From Forficula auricularia (taxonomy: Eukaryota > Arthropoda > Insecta > Dermaptera > Forficulidae), in contig JALMQS010000066.1 in the NCBI GenBank assembly GCA_024734495.1, positions 4,493,490-4,557,489 of the forward strand: DNA of 64,000 bases, read 5' to 3'. Numbering within the stretch: position 1 is the first letter of the stretch; each line of letters opens with the position of its first letter. A program made the position numbers and the translations under genes. A model generated the notes under the pieces. The model did not search any database. It worked only from the letters and a program-made list of their open reading frames with translations, and was not told the origin of the DNA. Below, one piece after another: positions 1-12,236 of the stretch.

Positions 1-889
1 AACTCATAGTAAATCAATATTAAATATAATATTTATTTACTCTTATCTTTATTAAAGATGTTTCACCTTGCACCAACACCACAATCTCTACTAATTATTT
101 CTAAACATTTTACAGAGGGAAAATTTCATGACGCTTTTAGCTTTTTAAATGGCCCGTTAAGCACTATATCGTAATCCTCAATTATTTTCGGAGAATATTT
201 TAGTACATTTTTAACTGATGAAGAAAAATTATCTTTGAAGGCTTCACTGTTAAGATTTCTTTTTTTGGGGAGACAGAATCTCAATCAGCAGACCACGAAC
301 GAACAACACGTCACGTCAATTTTTTTTTTATAAGGTATATATGTATACACTTATATTCTTATATATAGTGAGAGAGAAAGGGAAGATATACAGACAGCAA
401 GATAAATAGATTTATTATATAATCAACTTTTTTATGTTATTGTACATTTTATTGTCGTAAACTCATAAGGCACCATTTTTGATGAGGTCTTTTGGAAACA
501 TTAAAAATTATTTCTCAACCTCTCTCCTGAACTAGCAGCCACTCAACCCCTATTTTGTTTCTTAAAATCTATAATAAAAGTCAGTTAATGACCTCATTGG
601 GAAATGATCGTTTGTGTTAGAGAAAACATCGATAAATTTTCAAAATTAGAATTTATAAAAAGTAGTAAATCATCTAATTTTACTAATAATAAAATAGAAT
701 TAGATTGCTTTGTTTATTTCCTACTTGGATTTAAACCGTAAAAAATAGATTCAGGAGTGACAAATCTATTAGCAAATTGAACTAATTCAAAATAATTAGT
801 AGAGATTGTGGAGTTGGTGCAAGGTGAAACATCTTTAATAAAGATAAGAGTAAATAAGTATTATATTTAATATTCATTTACTATGAGTT
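1..889. mobile_element. DNA element with ~99-bp inverted ends
   Basis: Bases 1-99 recur inverted at 791-889 with few changes (both contain a stretch around 'caccttgcaccaac' or its complement). The left end coincides with the window edge, so the element may start earlier. No open frame of note lies between the arms. A non-autonomous terminal-inverted-repeat transposon is the simplest reading. The superfamily is not identified. Confidence 0.6.
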
Positions 890-1122
890 AAGGATTCTTG
901 GTCACTTGTTTCACATTAAAATTAAAAAATTATTAAAAGATGTAAAAAAATTTATTTTTCAATATATATATTTCGGGCTATCAACCCATCTTCAGGAAGT
1001 ACAGAAAATAACTACATCTTTTAATAATTTTTTAAATTTAATGTGAAACAAGTGACCAAGAATCCTTAACTCATAGTAAATGAATATTAAATATAATATT
1101 TATTTACTCTTATCTTTACTAA
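836..1122. repeat. Large palindrome around a hammerhead-like core
   Basis: Arms 836-946 and 1013-1122 are near-perfect inverted copies. The outer part repeats the end sequence of the preceding element; the inner part begins 'aggattcttggtcacttgtt'. The 66-bp loop holds the hammerhead-like motif at 962-996. It probably formed by inverted duplication of an element end. Confidence 0.7.
962..996 (-). ncRNA. Hammerhead-ribozyme-like motif
   Basis: On the minus strand the order is CTGAAGA, a 5-bp stem (GGGTT, loop GAT, AGCCC, with one G-U pair), then GAAA, then an AT-rich stretch that can give the short stem III and a non-G at the cleavage position. This fits the conserved hammerhead core CUGANGA / stem II / GAAA. 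Stem I is not clear. Short hammerheads of this kind are known from Penelope-like retroelements; no reverse transcriptase of that type is seen nearby. Confidence 0.4.
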
Positions 1123-2016
1123 TTCAAAACTTGAAAGGTAAAGAACCACTGAAAAAACGCATTTAAAGACTGCAATATAGTGGAAATTTATCCTTGAACA
1201 AGAGATATTCATCTTCCCTCTAAAGACAGTACTATCATTAATAACATTAAACTGCATTAATTATGTAATGTGCTTTGTTTTAAGTGAATGTTTGGAAGTG
1301 TTTTGGTTACCCTGATAGCATCAAGATATCTGCTAAACATCTTGCTTATCCTGGTAGTCTAGAAGAAACTTGAAGATCCGTCATTCGACCGTTACATCTT
1401 TTAGATGTACTTGTAGGGCTCTAGAAGATCCTATTCTAGACGCTTCTAGTCTGGGAGAAGGAGCTTTGCTCAAATTTTGAACAACAACTTAAGCTCTACA
1501 AATTAAGGCTTTTCCAGAGATACCCTCAAATCTCAAATTGATAAAATCCATAGTTATTCTGTTACAGCATCGCAATCTGCCAAGTTCATAAATTAAGTCC
1601 GTGGTGGGTTTACTTTGATGAATTTGGTAGATTTTGGGGATGTAAAGGAATAACTATAATAACGAAATAAACGCAAGGATCATAATTAATGGAACATTTT
1701 ATAAACTTTATTTTTTATATAACCTTGTTTTGCGAAAAAAGCAGTCGTAACGAGATTTAAGTGAAATCAGAAAAAAGCTATATATTTCTTTCGGCAAATT
1801 GAACAGTTATATTTATAAATAAATGTTTTTCTTCTTTTAAAAAGTCAAGGTTGAAAATCATTTTCTCCACGTTTCAGATATTTCTAACACACAAATGGAT
1901 GAAAAATTGAAAACATTTTAGACTTGGTACGCTTTCCCTAATAAACTATTAAAATGCATTTTTTTTTTTTTTTTATTTAATTAACTACCAAATTAGTTTT
2001 GATTCAACGTATTTTT
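1123..2016. other. No gene recognised
   Basis: AT-rich sequence without a convincing reading frame, RNA gene or repeat boundary. Confidence 0.5.
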
Positions 2017-2017
2017 G

Positions 2018-2099
2018 GCCTTTTTACTTTACTTTTACTTTATGATCAAGTATTGTAATCGTGCATGAAAAAAGTGGTTTTTCCTTCTTTTTTTCGAAG
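2018..2099 (+). mobile_element. Truncated 5' end of the TTTACCATA element family
   Basis: The stretch with 'caagtattgtaatcgtgcat' and the following poly-T/C tract matches the starts of the longer copies at 26990, 38768 and 54597. It breaks off where the RTE-like fragment begins. Confidence 0.6.
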
Positions 2100-2116
2100 T
2101 CAACGAAAATCTAGTA

Positions 2117-2936
2117 TTGGGAATTGTTGATGTAGCCTATAGGGCAATAAAAAGAAATTTTCAAGAAGACAAGCCAAAAAGCAAGAACATAAGAGATGAA
2201 GGAGGCCACATTATTCTAAACGAAAACGAACAGGCAAATAGATGGAAGGAATACCTAGAAGAACTCTATGGAGAAGAAAAAACAATGAACCCAATAGGAG
2301 AAGAAGAATCTGTGGACGAAAACGAATTAGGAGACCCCCATACTCAGGTCAGAATTCGAGACAGCTTTGAAGGAACTAAAAAATAATAGAACACCCGGAA
2401 TAGACAATATACAAGCTGAAATCCTAAAAAACTCTGGAGAAAAGGCACGTGACAAACTTTTTGCACTAATTAGCAAAATCTATAAATTGGGAATCATCCC
2501 AAAAGATTTCCAAAAAACAAAATAGTTACACTTCCCATAAAGACAAGCGCGGATAAATGTGAAAATTTCAGGACAATTAGCTTAACCTCACATGCCTCCA
2601 AAATCCTAACCAAAATAATCCAAAGAAGAATAGAACAAAGAGTTGAAGAAAATCTGGGGGAAGACCAATTCGGCTTTAGAAGAAAAAGAGGCAGCCGAGA
2701 AGCAATTCTCTCTCTTAGACTAATAATAGATAGGGCTTTTATCAGGGAAGAATCTGTCTACATCGGATTCATAGACCTAGAAAAAGCATTTGATAACATG
2801 AATTGGGAAATTATTTTTAAAATCTTAAAACAGGCGGGAATAAAATTCAGGGAGAGAAGACTAATCTACAATCTATATCAAAACCAGACGGCAATAATAA
2901 ATATTGGAGATGAGCAAAGAGAAGCCAAAATAAAAT
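2117..2936 (+). pseudogene. RTE-like LINE reverse transcriptase, broken
   Basis: Three consecutive frames encode one reverse transcriptase region. The first runs to the stop near 2383 (charged pre-RT segment with NRWKEYLEELY). The second carries NNRTPGIDNIQAEILKNSG and ends at a stop near 2523. The third carries NFRTISLTSHASKIL, EDQFGFRRKRGSREAI and the catalytic FIDLEKAFD block, then NLYQNQTAI. This block order and wording are typical of the RTE clade of non-LTR retrotransposons. Two frameshifts and loss of everything after about 2936 (including the YADD block) make it non-functional. The 3' side is cut by the foldback element whose 'aaactgcaac' end starts there. The nominal first codon is TTG, so no genuine start is present. 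Confidence 0.85.
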
Positions 2937-4672
2937 AAACTGCAACTGATCGTTGCTAAACTTTATCCAAATTATTTGAAATATTAATATGTTTATTCCT
3001 TTATTATTAATCAGATATCACTTGCAATTTGCAGTTCATGTTGACTTTAATTAAAAATAATGATCGATTCTCATCTAATACTTGAGGAATAACAATTCTA
3101 CATTAGACCTTTGACGCTTCGATTATTATTGGCAACCATTGCTGAAGACATGGAGGAATCGACTTAAAATCAAAAATAACGATCGATTCTTATCTAATAC
3201 TAGAGGAATAACCTTATTGCATTCCACTTTTGATGTTTTGACTATTAATGGCAACCTCTACTGAAAACTTGGAAGAATCGACTTAAAATCAAAAAAGACT
3301 AAATTCTTTTTATGGCAAACAACTCAAGTTTTCAGTAAAGGTTGCCATTAATAGTCAAAACATCAAAAATGGAATGCAATAAGGTTATTCCTCTAGTAGT
3401 AGTTAAGAATCGATCGTTATTTTTGATTTTAAGTCGATTCCTCCATGTCTTCAGCAATGGTTACCAATAATAATCGAAGCGTCAAAAATCTAATGTAGAA
3501 TGGTTATTCCTCAAGTATTAGATGAGAATCGATCGCTATTTTTGATTTTAAGTCGATTCCTCCATGTCTTCAGCAATGGTTACCAATAATAACCGAAACG
3601 TCAAAAATCCAATATAGAATTGTTATTCCTCGACTGTAAAATGAGAATCAATCGCTATTTTTGATTTTAACTCGATTCTTCCATGTCTTCAGCAATGGTT
3701 ACCAATAAAAACCGAAACGTCAAAAATCCAATATAGAATGATTATTCATCAAGTACTAGATGAGAATCAATCGCTATTTTTGATGTTATGTCAATTCTTC
3801 CATGTCTTCAGCAATGGTTACCAATAAAAACCGAAACGTCAAAAATCCAATATAGAATGGTTATTCCTCAAGTACTAGATGAGAATCAATCGCTATTTTT
3901 GATTTTAAGTCGATTCCTCTATGTCTTCTGCAATGGTAAATGATAAGAAAACAACGCAGTTGCTATTAACTTATAAAATTTCCTCAAAAATGTTTAGCAT
4001 TTCACAGAGAGAAGCCTATCCATTCTTACTTAAGCAAGTTTAATTGAGCTATATTAAAACGATCAAAATTAATAAATTTTAAAGAATTTAAAAAATTAAA
4101 AAAACTTACTCTTCCTCTAGAGAGAGTAAACTACATGTACTTTAAAATATAATTTTACTAAAAACTTTATTTAACCTTTTTGTGGTCCCCAAGGTACTTA
4201 ATTAGGATATTAAATTTCATCAAAATTGGTTAAGTCATTTTCAAGATATTTAGAAAAAACTAAAAAGTACTGAAATAAAGTACTAATGTTTGTGGGCCGA
4301 TATGTACCAAAAACTAATCAGCGCTTCATTTTGTTAAACTAATGGTTGGTTTTCAATTTCATTTAAATCGGTGCAACGGTGTGGAAAAAATCGTGGGCCA
4401 TATAAACGATAACATACATACATACATACATACATACATACATCCGCGCGCACTAAATGTAAAAATCGCACTTTTGCCCTCTCGACGAGACCCCATGTAA
4501 TATTTGGCAAAACCGTCACGTGCTAAAATTCAACCTATTTGAATACTACAATTTGTGACTCTAATTGAGTCCATGGGTTCCGTAGTCTTTACCTGAGGAC
4601 CCTTGGAAGTCGCGCTTGCCGCGAGACCGATTACAATACTTTCCCCATGCTTCACATTGGATAAAGTAAAAA
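2937..4672 (+). mobile_element. Foldback element of 119-bp units, copy 1
   Basis: Terminal module A ('actgcaactgatcgttgcta') is followed by about two direct units of roughly 119 bp, a spacer near 3297-3335, then about five units in inverted orientation to 3920. Module B follows (3950-4672) and ends 'attggataaagtaaaa'. Each unit holds the phrases 'ggaggaatcgacttaaaatc' and 'ggtaaccattgctgaagaca'. The element sits inside the RTE-like fragment. No protein frame is convincing. Related copies are at 21340, 30765, 50345 and possibly 33927. Confidence 0.75.
4413..4443 (+). repeat. (CATA)n microsatellite
   Basis: About seven CATA units inside module B of the foldback element. The same position in the other copies holds GGAT/ATCC repeats instead (21542-21560, 51523-51536). 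Confidence 0.85.
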
Positions 4673-6584
4673 GATTATATGATTTTTCTCCATGTTCCAG
4701 ACAATGGTATAGAATATAGATATACCAAATGAACAAAAAAAATGAGTGAATTCAATATTAGGACCGCCCGGTAGGCAGAATTCGCCTGCTTCTCATGCGT
4801 ATCAATTAATAATCAAAATAAAATAAATCTTGATTTAATTCAATAGTTGAGCTTGTTTTCTTCCCAAGTGTACCGAGTAATGGATGCTTAGGAATCTGTA
4901 AGTTTCTCCACTCCTTAATCAAAGGGAAATCCGCGAGAGGTTCTCGCCTTAGGGATAGTTTGCCAAGCTATAATCAAAACAAATCGCTCCTGTCGACTCC
5001 TCCTCTCCATCTCTGATTCATTCTGTGAAAAATCAAGATACTGGTAGCTTAATGGGATAAATATTTTTTTTCAGCTTCTTCTAAAGCGTGCATTTTACTC
5101 TCCCATCGCACCCAGTCATTTTCTCCTTTTATATCATTTTAGTAAAAATAAAATAATCAAATTTAATAAGTACTTTTTGAGAGAAATATGAGTGGCAATT
5201 AAATCTAATGATATTTCGCTTCACCCTTTAATGGAAATTCCATTGCCCGAGACATTTGATCGCATGGAAGGTCAAATATAAAGGGTAAATTTGGAGGAAA
5301 AAGTGAAACTATTTTCAAGAGTTCACTTTGTTAATTGGCAAGGTTTTTGTCTGTGAGCCGTTTGAGTTAAAAAACTGAAATTTAGCAAAAAGATGCAGCT
5401 TATTTATAGAAATTTCACCTCATTGGCTACAAGTCGTTTGAGTCGATTTTTAGGGTTCTATTTAAATAATAAAACAGGACAGTTTACTGACTCTGTGTGT
5501 TCGTCTAGATAGGTACTAACTTGAAATTTACAAGCTATATGCATTCATTTTTCTAAAATCAAAAATCTTAATCAAATTATTTTGTTGGAAAGAGTAGAAC
5601 TTTTTTGCGGGGTCAAAAATATATATATGTGGGAACTGAACTCTTCACTGATTCCTGCGTGTGGGTTCCGTGTGACTTGTTGCGTTTTGTGTCTAGGGTA
5701 TGAGATTTATCAAATTAAAGTTTCACTTAAGATAAAATATTTATTAACAAGTATAATATTCTATATACAGGTGAATGATAACTTTCATTCGAAGGGCGTT
5801 AATTATAAAGACGTAATAGTATTATCGTTATTCGTTTGAGAGAGTAAAGTGGTTGAATCTATCGTGTATCGTTGAATCTGTTCGTGTGTCTGCTTGGAAG
5901 TGTCGCTAGCAAGTGTCCTTAGCAAGTGTCAGTCCGTTTGCTAGTGTCGCCAAAGCTTTCGTCGATATCCTCTCGTAAGGGTGGAGGGGGAAAAACATCA
6001 TGTGTCAAATATTATCATTTACGGGTGGAATTGAAACAGTCACGTAGTGGCATCTTTCCTTATTCATGACTTACCCACTCAAGTCTCAGAGAATGGTCCC
6101 TGTTTGCTGAAAAGAATGAAATACCTTTGCAAGGGTTCGTTTGTTGGCGGAAAGAGCCCTAGGTCGTGGAAACCAGTGGACCATCACATCTGTGCTGTAG
6201 ATGACCGTAATTAAAAAAATTCTTTAACAATATTTCAACCCTGCATATATTTTTTTTTAATCATTAAGTATGAGAAATCACTCTATAAGAAGAATTAGGC
6301 TTAATTTAAAAAAATTTATCTCCCTTTAAAATGATGATGTAAAAAAGCCCCAGCATAACTATTTTTAGGTGTTTGTTGTATCGGCCCAATTTCAATCAAG
6401 TGATACTTAAATTAAAATTCTCAAAATTTTGCAAAATTAGTCTCCCTCTTCTTATATGCAAAAAATGATAAAGTGAAGCCTTAATTAATTTTACTGGACT
6501 TTCGATGCTATTAAAAATACAAAAGAAATAGACGCTCGCCAGTTAGAGCCGCAGTAAATAATTATTTTTTTACATTTTTGTCTG
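4673..6584. other. No gene recognised
   Basis: Unique-looking AT-rich sequence. Short open frames (for example 5582-5839) show no recognisable domain and use unlikely starts. A diffuse GT-rich patch lies at 5840-5960. Confidence 0.5.
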
Positions 6585-6589
6585 AATTT

Positions 6590-6745
6590 TAGTGAAGTCC
6601 AATTGAATGAATAATCTCTCCTCTCTATAACGAGTAACGTTTTGGTCCAAGTAGTAAAGGCAAAAGGCCTTTCCTAGAATAATAGAAATTAAGAAATGAA
6701 TCTCTCTACTAGTGTGAAACAGGTCTGGACTTGTATTTAGGATCA
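6590..6745 (+). repeat. Dispersed repeat, partner at 60935-61045
   Basis: Shared blocks include 'cctagaataatagaaatt' and 'gaaacaggtctggacttgta' in the same order and orientation, with indels between them. Element type is unknown. Confidence 0.7.
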
Positions 6746-6780
6746 AGGGCGGATCCAGGATTTTTATGGGGGGGGGGCGA
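6746..6780 (+). mobile_element. hAT-like terminal sequence
   Basis: 'caagggcggatccaggattt' followed by a G run resembles the terminal inverted repeats of many insect hAT elements (CAGNGGCGGATCCAGG type). No matching right end was located, so the element is truncated or rearranged. Confidence 0.35.
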
Positions 6781-7039
6781 TATTAAAAAAATACAAGAAT
6801 ATAACAATATTTTTATTTTAGGAAATTCAATTAATTAATGTTTATTTACTAAAAATACGCCTACATTCTAAAGAAATATTACACTTATACCATTTTGGGG
6901 GAGTCATGTACCGGCACCCCTCCCCGCGAGAAAATTTTGGAATTCAAAAGTAGTTTTTAGAGGCGATTTTGACCCTCTGTAAAATTAAAAACAAACAAAA
7001 AGAGCGCACGAAGAAGGGGAAAATATACACGGTTACCTA

Positions 7040-7202
7040 TTAAATGTATTACAATCGTAGAGTCAAAGCTAAAAAAGAGATTGACCAGCTAGAATCGGAT
7101 TCCACGGATATATTGTTCGAATCTTGGGTTGGTAATTATTATCCTCAAACGCTTTTACGAGATAAAGCACTTTCCTCGTATTGTGACAAACGTCTCCGGT
7201 GA
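7040..7202 (+). pseudogene. Helitron-like Rep/helicase protein fragment
   Basis: A frame opening after a stop at about 7040 reads YYNRRVKAKKEIDQLES, DSTDILFESWVGNYYPQ and ends at TGA 7200-7202. It matches, nearly residue for residue, the longer inverted fragment at 8195-8608. That longer fragment has the NRE...EASDTLLG and YYPQRPHELE phrases seen in Helitron proteins. This copy is only about 50 residues. Confidence 0.5.
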
Positions 7203-8194
7203 ATTTCAGCACCTTTCACACCCTCTGACCACTTCTCGTTGCTCCTCTTTGGTGCAATCTGATAGCGGAACTGACATGCTTATGCTGTTGTAGCTAGACG
7301 ACAACTGACGCGATCGTGATTAAATTCCGCACACGTGACCACAGACGCGGCAACTCAAAGCATGCGGCCGCCTCCTATTTTAGTTTAATAAAGTTGTAGA
7401 ACGACAAGTGTAGGTAATTTTTGACTTATCCTCGTATATTGGACTTGAAAGATAAGTTTGCGACGGGTCTCTCCTTCATGTTATTAAAAAAATTTTAAAC
7501 GAATTTTCACTTCTTTTTTTTTAATTCCGTAAATTAGGAGGATTTTTTTAAAACTTCAATCTACACTGTTTATCAGGTCCATGGAAGGAATTGGTTAATC
7601 TACGTCTGTCAATTGATGATTAATGATGCCAACAGGCAGACAATTACCAAAAAGAAAAAAATAGATTAAAAAGGAAAAAAAGTCCCGAGGATCTATTTGC
7701 TTGGCTTCTTTGAAAAAGTGATTAGACGACCATTTTAGTGAGATAAGTTCATTGGTATATGGTAAAAAGAGCAATCAAACTAATGAATTTATCCAAAATT
7801 GGAGTAAAAAGTCTAAACATTTTTTTAAGAATCTGAACACAGGGAAATTTTAGTCGTTCATTATTTATTCATTATTATTATTATTATTATTATTTTTTGT
7901 GAGAGAACGGTTTGAGCTAGAAATTTGAAACCCTGGTGCAGGGTGCAGGGGTGCATTTGAATAAAATTTAAGCTTATTTTTTCTTTAGGAAGTGAATACC
8001 AGATTGAAAGAATTTAAGTTATTTAATTTTATTATCTTTAGAAATGTTTGAAACACGAAAAAAAAACAATTTCACATTTGGTATTTTTCTCACTGTGTGT
8101 CTCTGTGGATCTATATAATTATATATTGTATAAATTTATTTGATGGTAATTTGTAAATTTCTGAGCGTGCAGACGGGGAGGGTGGTGTTGTAGT
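7203..8194. other. Spacer between inverted Helitron-like fragments
   Basis: Contains an ATT microsatellite at about 7868-7893, a small GC-richer patch at 7300-7375 and no convincing coding region. Confidence 0.5.
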
Positions 8195-8608
8195 TATGTA
8201 TTAATAGTTATGTATTATAAACCATCGTAAAAAATTATATAGATTCATGTTTTCTAATTCGTGAGGACGTTGGGGATAATAATTATCAACCCAAGATTCG
8301 AACAATATATCCGTGGAATCCGATTCTAGCTGGTTAATCTCTTTTTTAGTTTTGACTCTTCAATTATGATACATATTTACATCGAGCCATCTGATTGTGG
8401 TCTGTAGGTCGTTGCCGTAAATAGATATACCCAAGAGTGTATCACTTGCTTCAAGTGCACCACATTCCCTATTGTTGAGAGCACGTATATTAAAAAGCCT
8501 GCTAGCAAGAGATTTGGTAGGATTTATGTTATCAAACGGGTCTTTTTTCGCCTTTAGTGGTATATTTTGTAATATAATAATTTCTTGACAAATTCTATAG
8601 TCCGTTTA
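8195..8608 (-). pseudogene. Helitron-like Rep/helicase protein fragment
   Basis: The minus strand reads DYRICQEIIILQNIPLKAKK, then SLASRLFNIRALNNRECGAL and EASDTLLGISIYGND, then TTIRWLDVNMYHN and a TGA stop (8360-8362). The same frame continues past the stop with RVKTKKEINQLESDSTDILF and NYYPQRPHELENMNLYNFLR before a TAA near 8200. The NRE...EA..LLG motif and the YYP-RP-ELE-LY-F segment recall the region between the Rep and PIF1-type helicase domains of Helitron rolling-circle transposons. The stop replaces the Arg codon present in the plus-strand copy. Assignment rests on remembered family motifs, not on an alignment. Confidence 0.5.
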
Positions 8609-11600
8609 TGCAGTTACCTCCCAAAATATTATAACCTTACATTTTATTGCGACCGTATCCACGTGCTTATGAAATTAAAATACCATGAGTTACAATTATT
8701 CTTGGTAGAGAGTTCAATGATAATTTTTGTTTAGAAGAATCTCAACCATTAATTGATTTCTTAAGAAATAAATTGAATTTAACAAGGAATAATTCTCCAC
8801 TTAAATCAACAACTAGATAAGTTATGACATGTGATGCGGTTTTGTAAGAAATGTCGTAAATTTGAGACTTATTTATTTTTAGTATAATCGTCATATCTGC
8901 TACAACGCCAAAAAACTTTTACTTCAACTGGGCGTAAAGTTTACAAGCACTATTTTATTTTTATCTATTATGTGGAAGTCATAATGATTGCATTTAAAGA
9001 CGGCGTCAAGGTGAAACTAGACCCCAATAATGTGTACTAATCAAAATATTAATATATTTCTTGGGAAATTATAATAAGCACCGACAAAGTCATGTAAAAA
9101 CAAAATTATTATCTTAGTTCATATAGTTGGTTCATTATAGGAATGAAGACGGCAACTTTAAGGAAAGTTTGTTAATAATTACAAATTAAGAGATGATGGC
9201 AATTACATGAGATCTACGTATTTTAAAACTTTTAATCTTCAAACAGGTCTTTGTTTTTCAAAAATAAATTTTCCAGCTCTTTAGAAAACTCATATTTAAG
9301 CCCTGTGAAATAAACTTTTTAATAAATATTTTATTTAGTAAATAAATAAAAAAAAGAGACATTAAGCATAAAACAACGTTAGATACCGATAGCACCAATC
9401 CTAGGGAGTCCTTAAAACTAAAATAAATTATGTGCCCGGGTTGCCGATAAACAGGGGATTGTAAAAAATGAATCGATACTCTAATAATTGATAAAATAAT
9501 AAAGATAGGGAAGATTTTATTATATATTTTTAATGTTTGAAGAAGAAATATTAGTTTAAATAGTTTGCACGATAACGATAAAAGTTTTATTATTTTACAA
9601 AAACCCAAATTAAAATGATTATTCACAATAAAACATATCTAGGAAAAAACTGTGTTACAAGCACATTCCTTTAATTATCTGCATATCATGCAGTAAATTC
9701 AAACTTAAATTATAATTATGTCATGTGTGCAAATTTCGATTTAAATTTTGAGTAGAAAGTCCAAATTCACAAATGACCCAATATAAGTTCAAAGTTTTTG
9801 AACATTTTCCTTACAGGGATTGTAAATTAAAAGAAATGATGCTCCTAGGAGGTAAAATATAGTCTCGTAAAGTGTTCTCTTTTATTTTAGTGATTAGCGA
9901 ACGACGAAAAAATTATCCTTATTAAATGAAGGTTAGTAGATAGCCCATCAGGGTATGATTGGTTGCAGTTGAAAGCTTGCAACGGAGGAGGGTTGAAGAT
10001 TTATATCATGTATTTTTACACTTTGTACTGTCCTCTAAATTATCGGAAAATTTAAGATTGCGAAATTAAAATCCACCTACCACCACGAAATATGACCTAT
10101 TCTGTATAATATATGTGAAAAGCGAAATTTCCATTATGATAAATATTTTTTTTTTCGTGTTATCATCGCTAAACCTTTATTATTGTAAATTTTTGTGATT
10201 AATTTAATATTCCTCGAGGCAATCTTCCATTTAGGCGTTAGTAAAACTAGGTGTGAATCGCCTTAAAAGGTAGCGCTATTGTATAACATAATAGATATTG
10301 TGAGAACGCATGTAGTTGTATACATAATATATTATACATTGCTCTACTTTTCACGACGATTCACGTCAAGTCATTCTGAACCAAACTTAACTCTGCAAAA
10401 TGTTGTCCAGAGTGAAAAGACCTAGAATTTTAAATCTCGCCCTCTGCCATCTTCGTGAACCTTCGACTACCTTTGGTGATCACCTTCAGAGCGGCCATCC
10501 AAGTGTAGACCAAACCGCCCCTCTCATATATACTCAGATGGTTGGAGTTAACTGAGCGTTATTGTATGACGAGCCTATTTTATGATATAATATATTATGT
10601 AAGCACGCTGTTTGTTCTGAAGAGTCAATAATCCCCCAAAGCTTCATTTTTAAAGAACGCTTGATTTTCAAGCTTCAAGCAGTAATGCCTCTTCGCAGTC
10701 AAATTAGACAGGTCGAAGTAACACAAACTCGATAATCCCTATAACTATTCCTGATTCCCTGTTTTCTGTGACCTAGAAATTTCAATCGTTCCAAACCTGA
10801 TAGTACTCTCAACCCCTCAAAGATCCTCTTCTTCTTATTTTGACAACGCAGAGTTAAATTCTGACTTATATAGGTGTTGCGCTTGGTTGCTATAACGCCT
10901 CTTGATCGATTTCATAAAAAAATAAAAAAATAAAAACTTCAAAGCTTAACGATTCTGCTATGAAAATGAAATCCAATTCTGGACACGACTTTTGAGACAG
11001 TCTGTATAATAGGTATGTATGAGAAAAATAAGATAGATAAGTTTTTCTTTTCTCGTTTTATTTTTTGCTAAGCATTCCTAGAGGTAAACACTTGTGATTG
11101 ATTTAATATTACATGAGGCAATCTCCCGTTTCGTCCTTACATGGTCCACTGACATCGATGGTCCTGCCTCTATAGTCTATTATGGAGTCGAAAGCAAGCA
11201 TAATCAGAAAAAGTAAAAGCGATTTTTCCTCTCTCTATTTTGATGTTCATAGAAGATGAAAGATATTTTAAATTATTGTTGATCCGGGACGAGGGAGCGT
11301 TAAAGAACTCATGTGCTTTGATAAAAATAACACAATAAATCGTTACACGTTCACTTTAATCAAATAACTCCTCTATTTGATATAGATCCTACCAACAATA
11401 CACGGTACAACAAAATTTATTTTGAAATATACTCCGATCGTTCTAATTTATTACACTAATTGAGAATAAGGGTGAGAAAAATTCATTATCAAAGCGTCAA
11501 GGAATTTAACTAAATAAATAATTCACGACGATACATTATATTCAAATGCATGCTCTTGAAATAGATAAATATAAGTTTAGAGTTTTCTTCAATGTCATGG

Positions 11601-11689
11601 TCTTTAATTGTCAAGGGTTGAAATTCAAGGTAATCAATTCATCAAATTTTAATATGAGTTCTATTACTATTAATTTTGTATCTTATATT
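8609..11689. other. No intact gene; weak repeats
   Basis: A diverged direct repeat pair lies at 10185-10245 and 11093-11140 ('gatt(a/g)atttaatatt' then 'gaggcaatct'). At 10620-10770 a frame reading SIIPQSFIF and PLRSQIRQ weakly resembles the C-terminal part of the Jockey/CR1-like LINE at 18480-18560. That reading is tentative. Confidence 0.35.
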
Positions 11690-11734
11690 TCATACTGGTC
11701 TTGCAAGTTTTTTCTTTTTCTTTTAATGATATAT

Positions 11735-12236
11735 AGGAGAGCTTATATAATTTAGATAGTATAGGAGCAAGTCCGGGGGCGCATTTTTTGATGAGAATGG
11801 CTGGGATATCGTCGGGCCCAGCCGAAGAGTTGGTCTTTAGATTCCGGATGATCTTTAGAATTGCCGGTATCCTGAAAACAGTATTTGACATTATATTAGT
11901 ACTGGAGGGATATGTGGGTGGCTCAAGCCCTTTGTCGTCCAGGTTTGAGTTGTACGCGAAATATGAGGCAAAAGCTTCCGGTTTGTCCGAGGAATCAATG
12001 GCTACCGTGTTGTCGGAGAGATTGAGAGGGGGAAATGATGAGTTTGTAAAATTTCTTTTTACATACTTATCAAGGGACCAGAATTGGTTTGAACTGCTGG
12101 GGCAAGCTGCTAGCCTGTCAGCTTTTTTCTGAATGAAGGACTTCATCGCATTATCGATTGTTTTTTTACAGTGGGCGCGGGCATTTGTGAGGAGGACGCG
12201 ATTATTGTCTGATTGATTCGAAGACCAATTGGGGAA
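11735..12236 (-). pseudogene. Jockey/CR1-like LINE fragment, pre-RT and RT start
   Basis: The minus strand carries DNNRVLLTNARAHCKK, SSSNQFWSLDKYVKR, DKPEAFASYFAYNSNLDDKG and SSAGPDDIPAILIKKCAPGL, ending at KLYKLSY before unrelated AT-rich sequence. This is the segment just upstream of and entering the reverse transcriptase. It overlaps in content with the start of the copy at 17233 (same SAGPDNIPPILIKKCAPEL phrase). About 165 codons are open. Both the endonuclease and the catalytic RT blocks are missing. Confidence 0.8.

Noticed and set aside
5582..5839. 85-codon open frame as a gene
   Set aside because: Low-complexity, non-ATG start, no domain and no splice or promoter support in AT-rich DNA.
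9258..9626. 122-codon hydrophobic minus-strand frame as a membrane protein
   Set aside because: Its Leu/Ile/Phe richness is what AT-rich DNA yields by chance. No signal sequence logic, homolog or conserved motif was seen.
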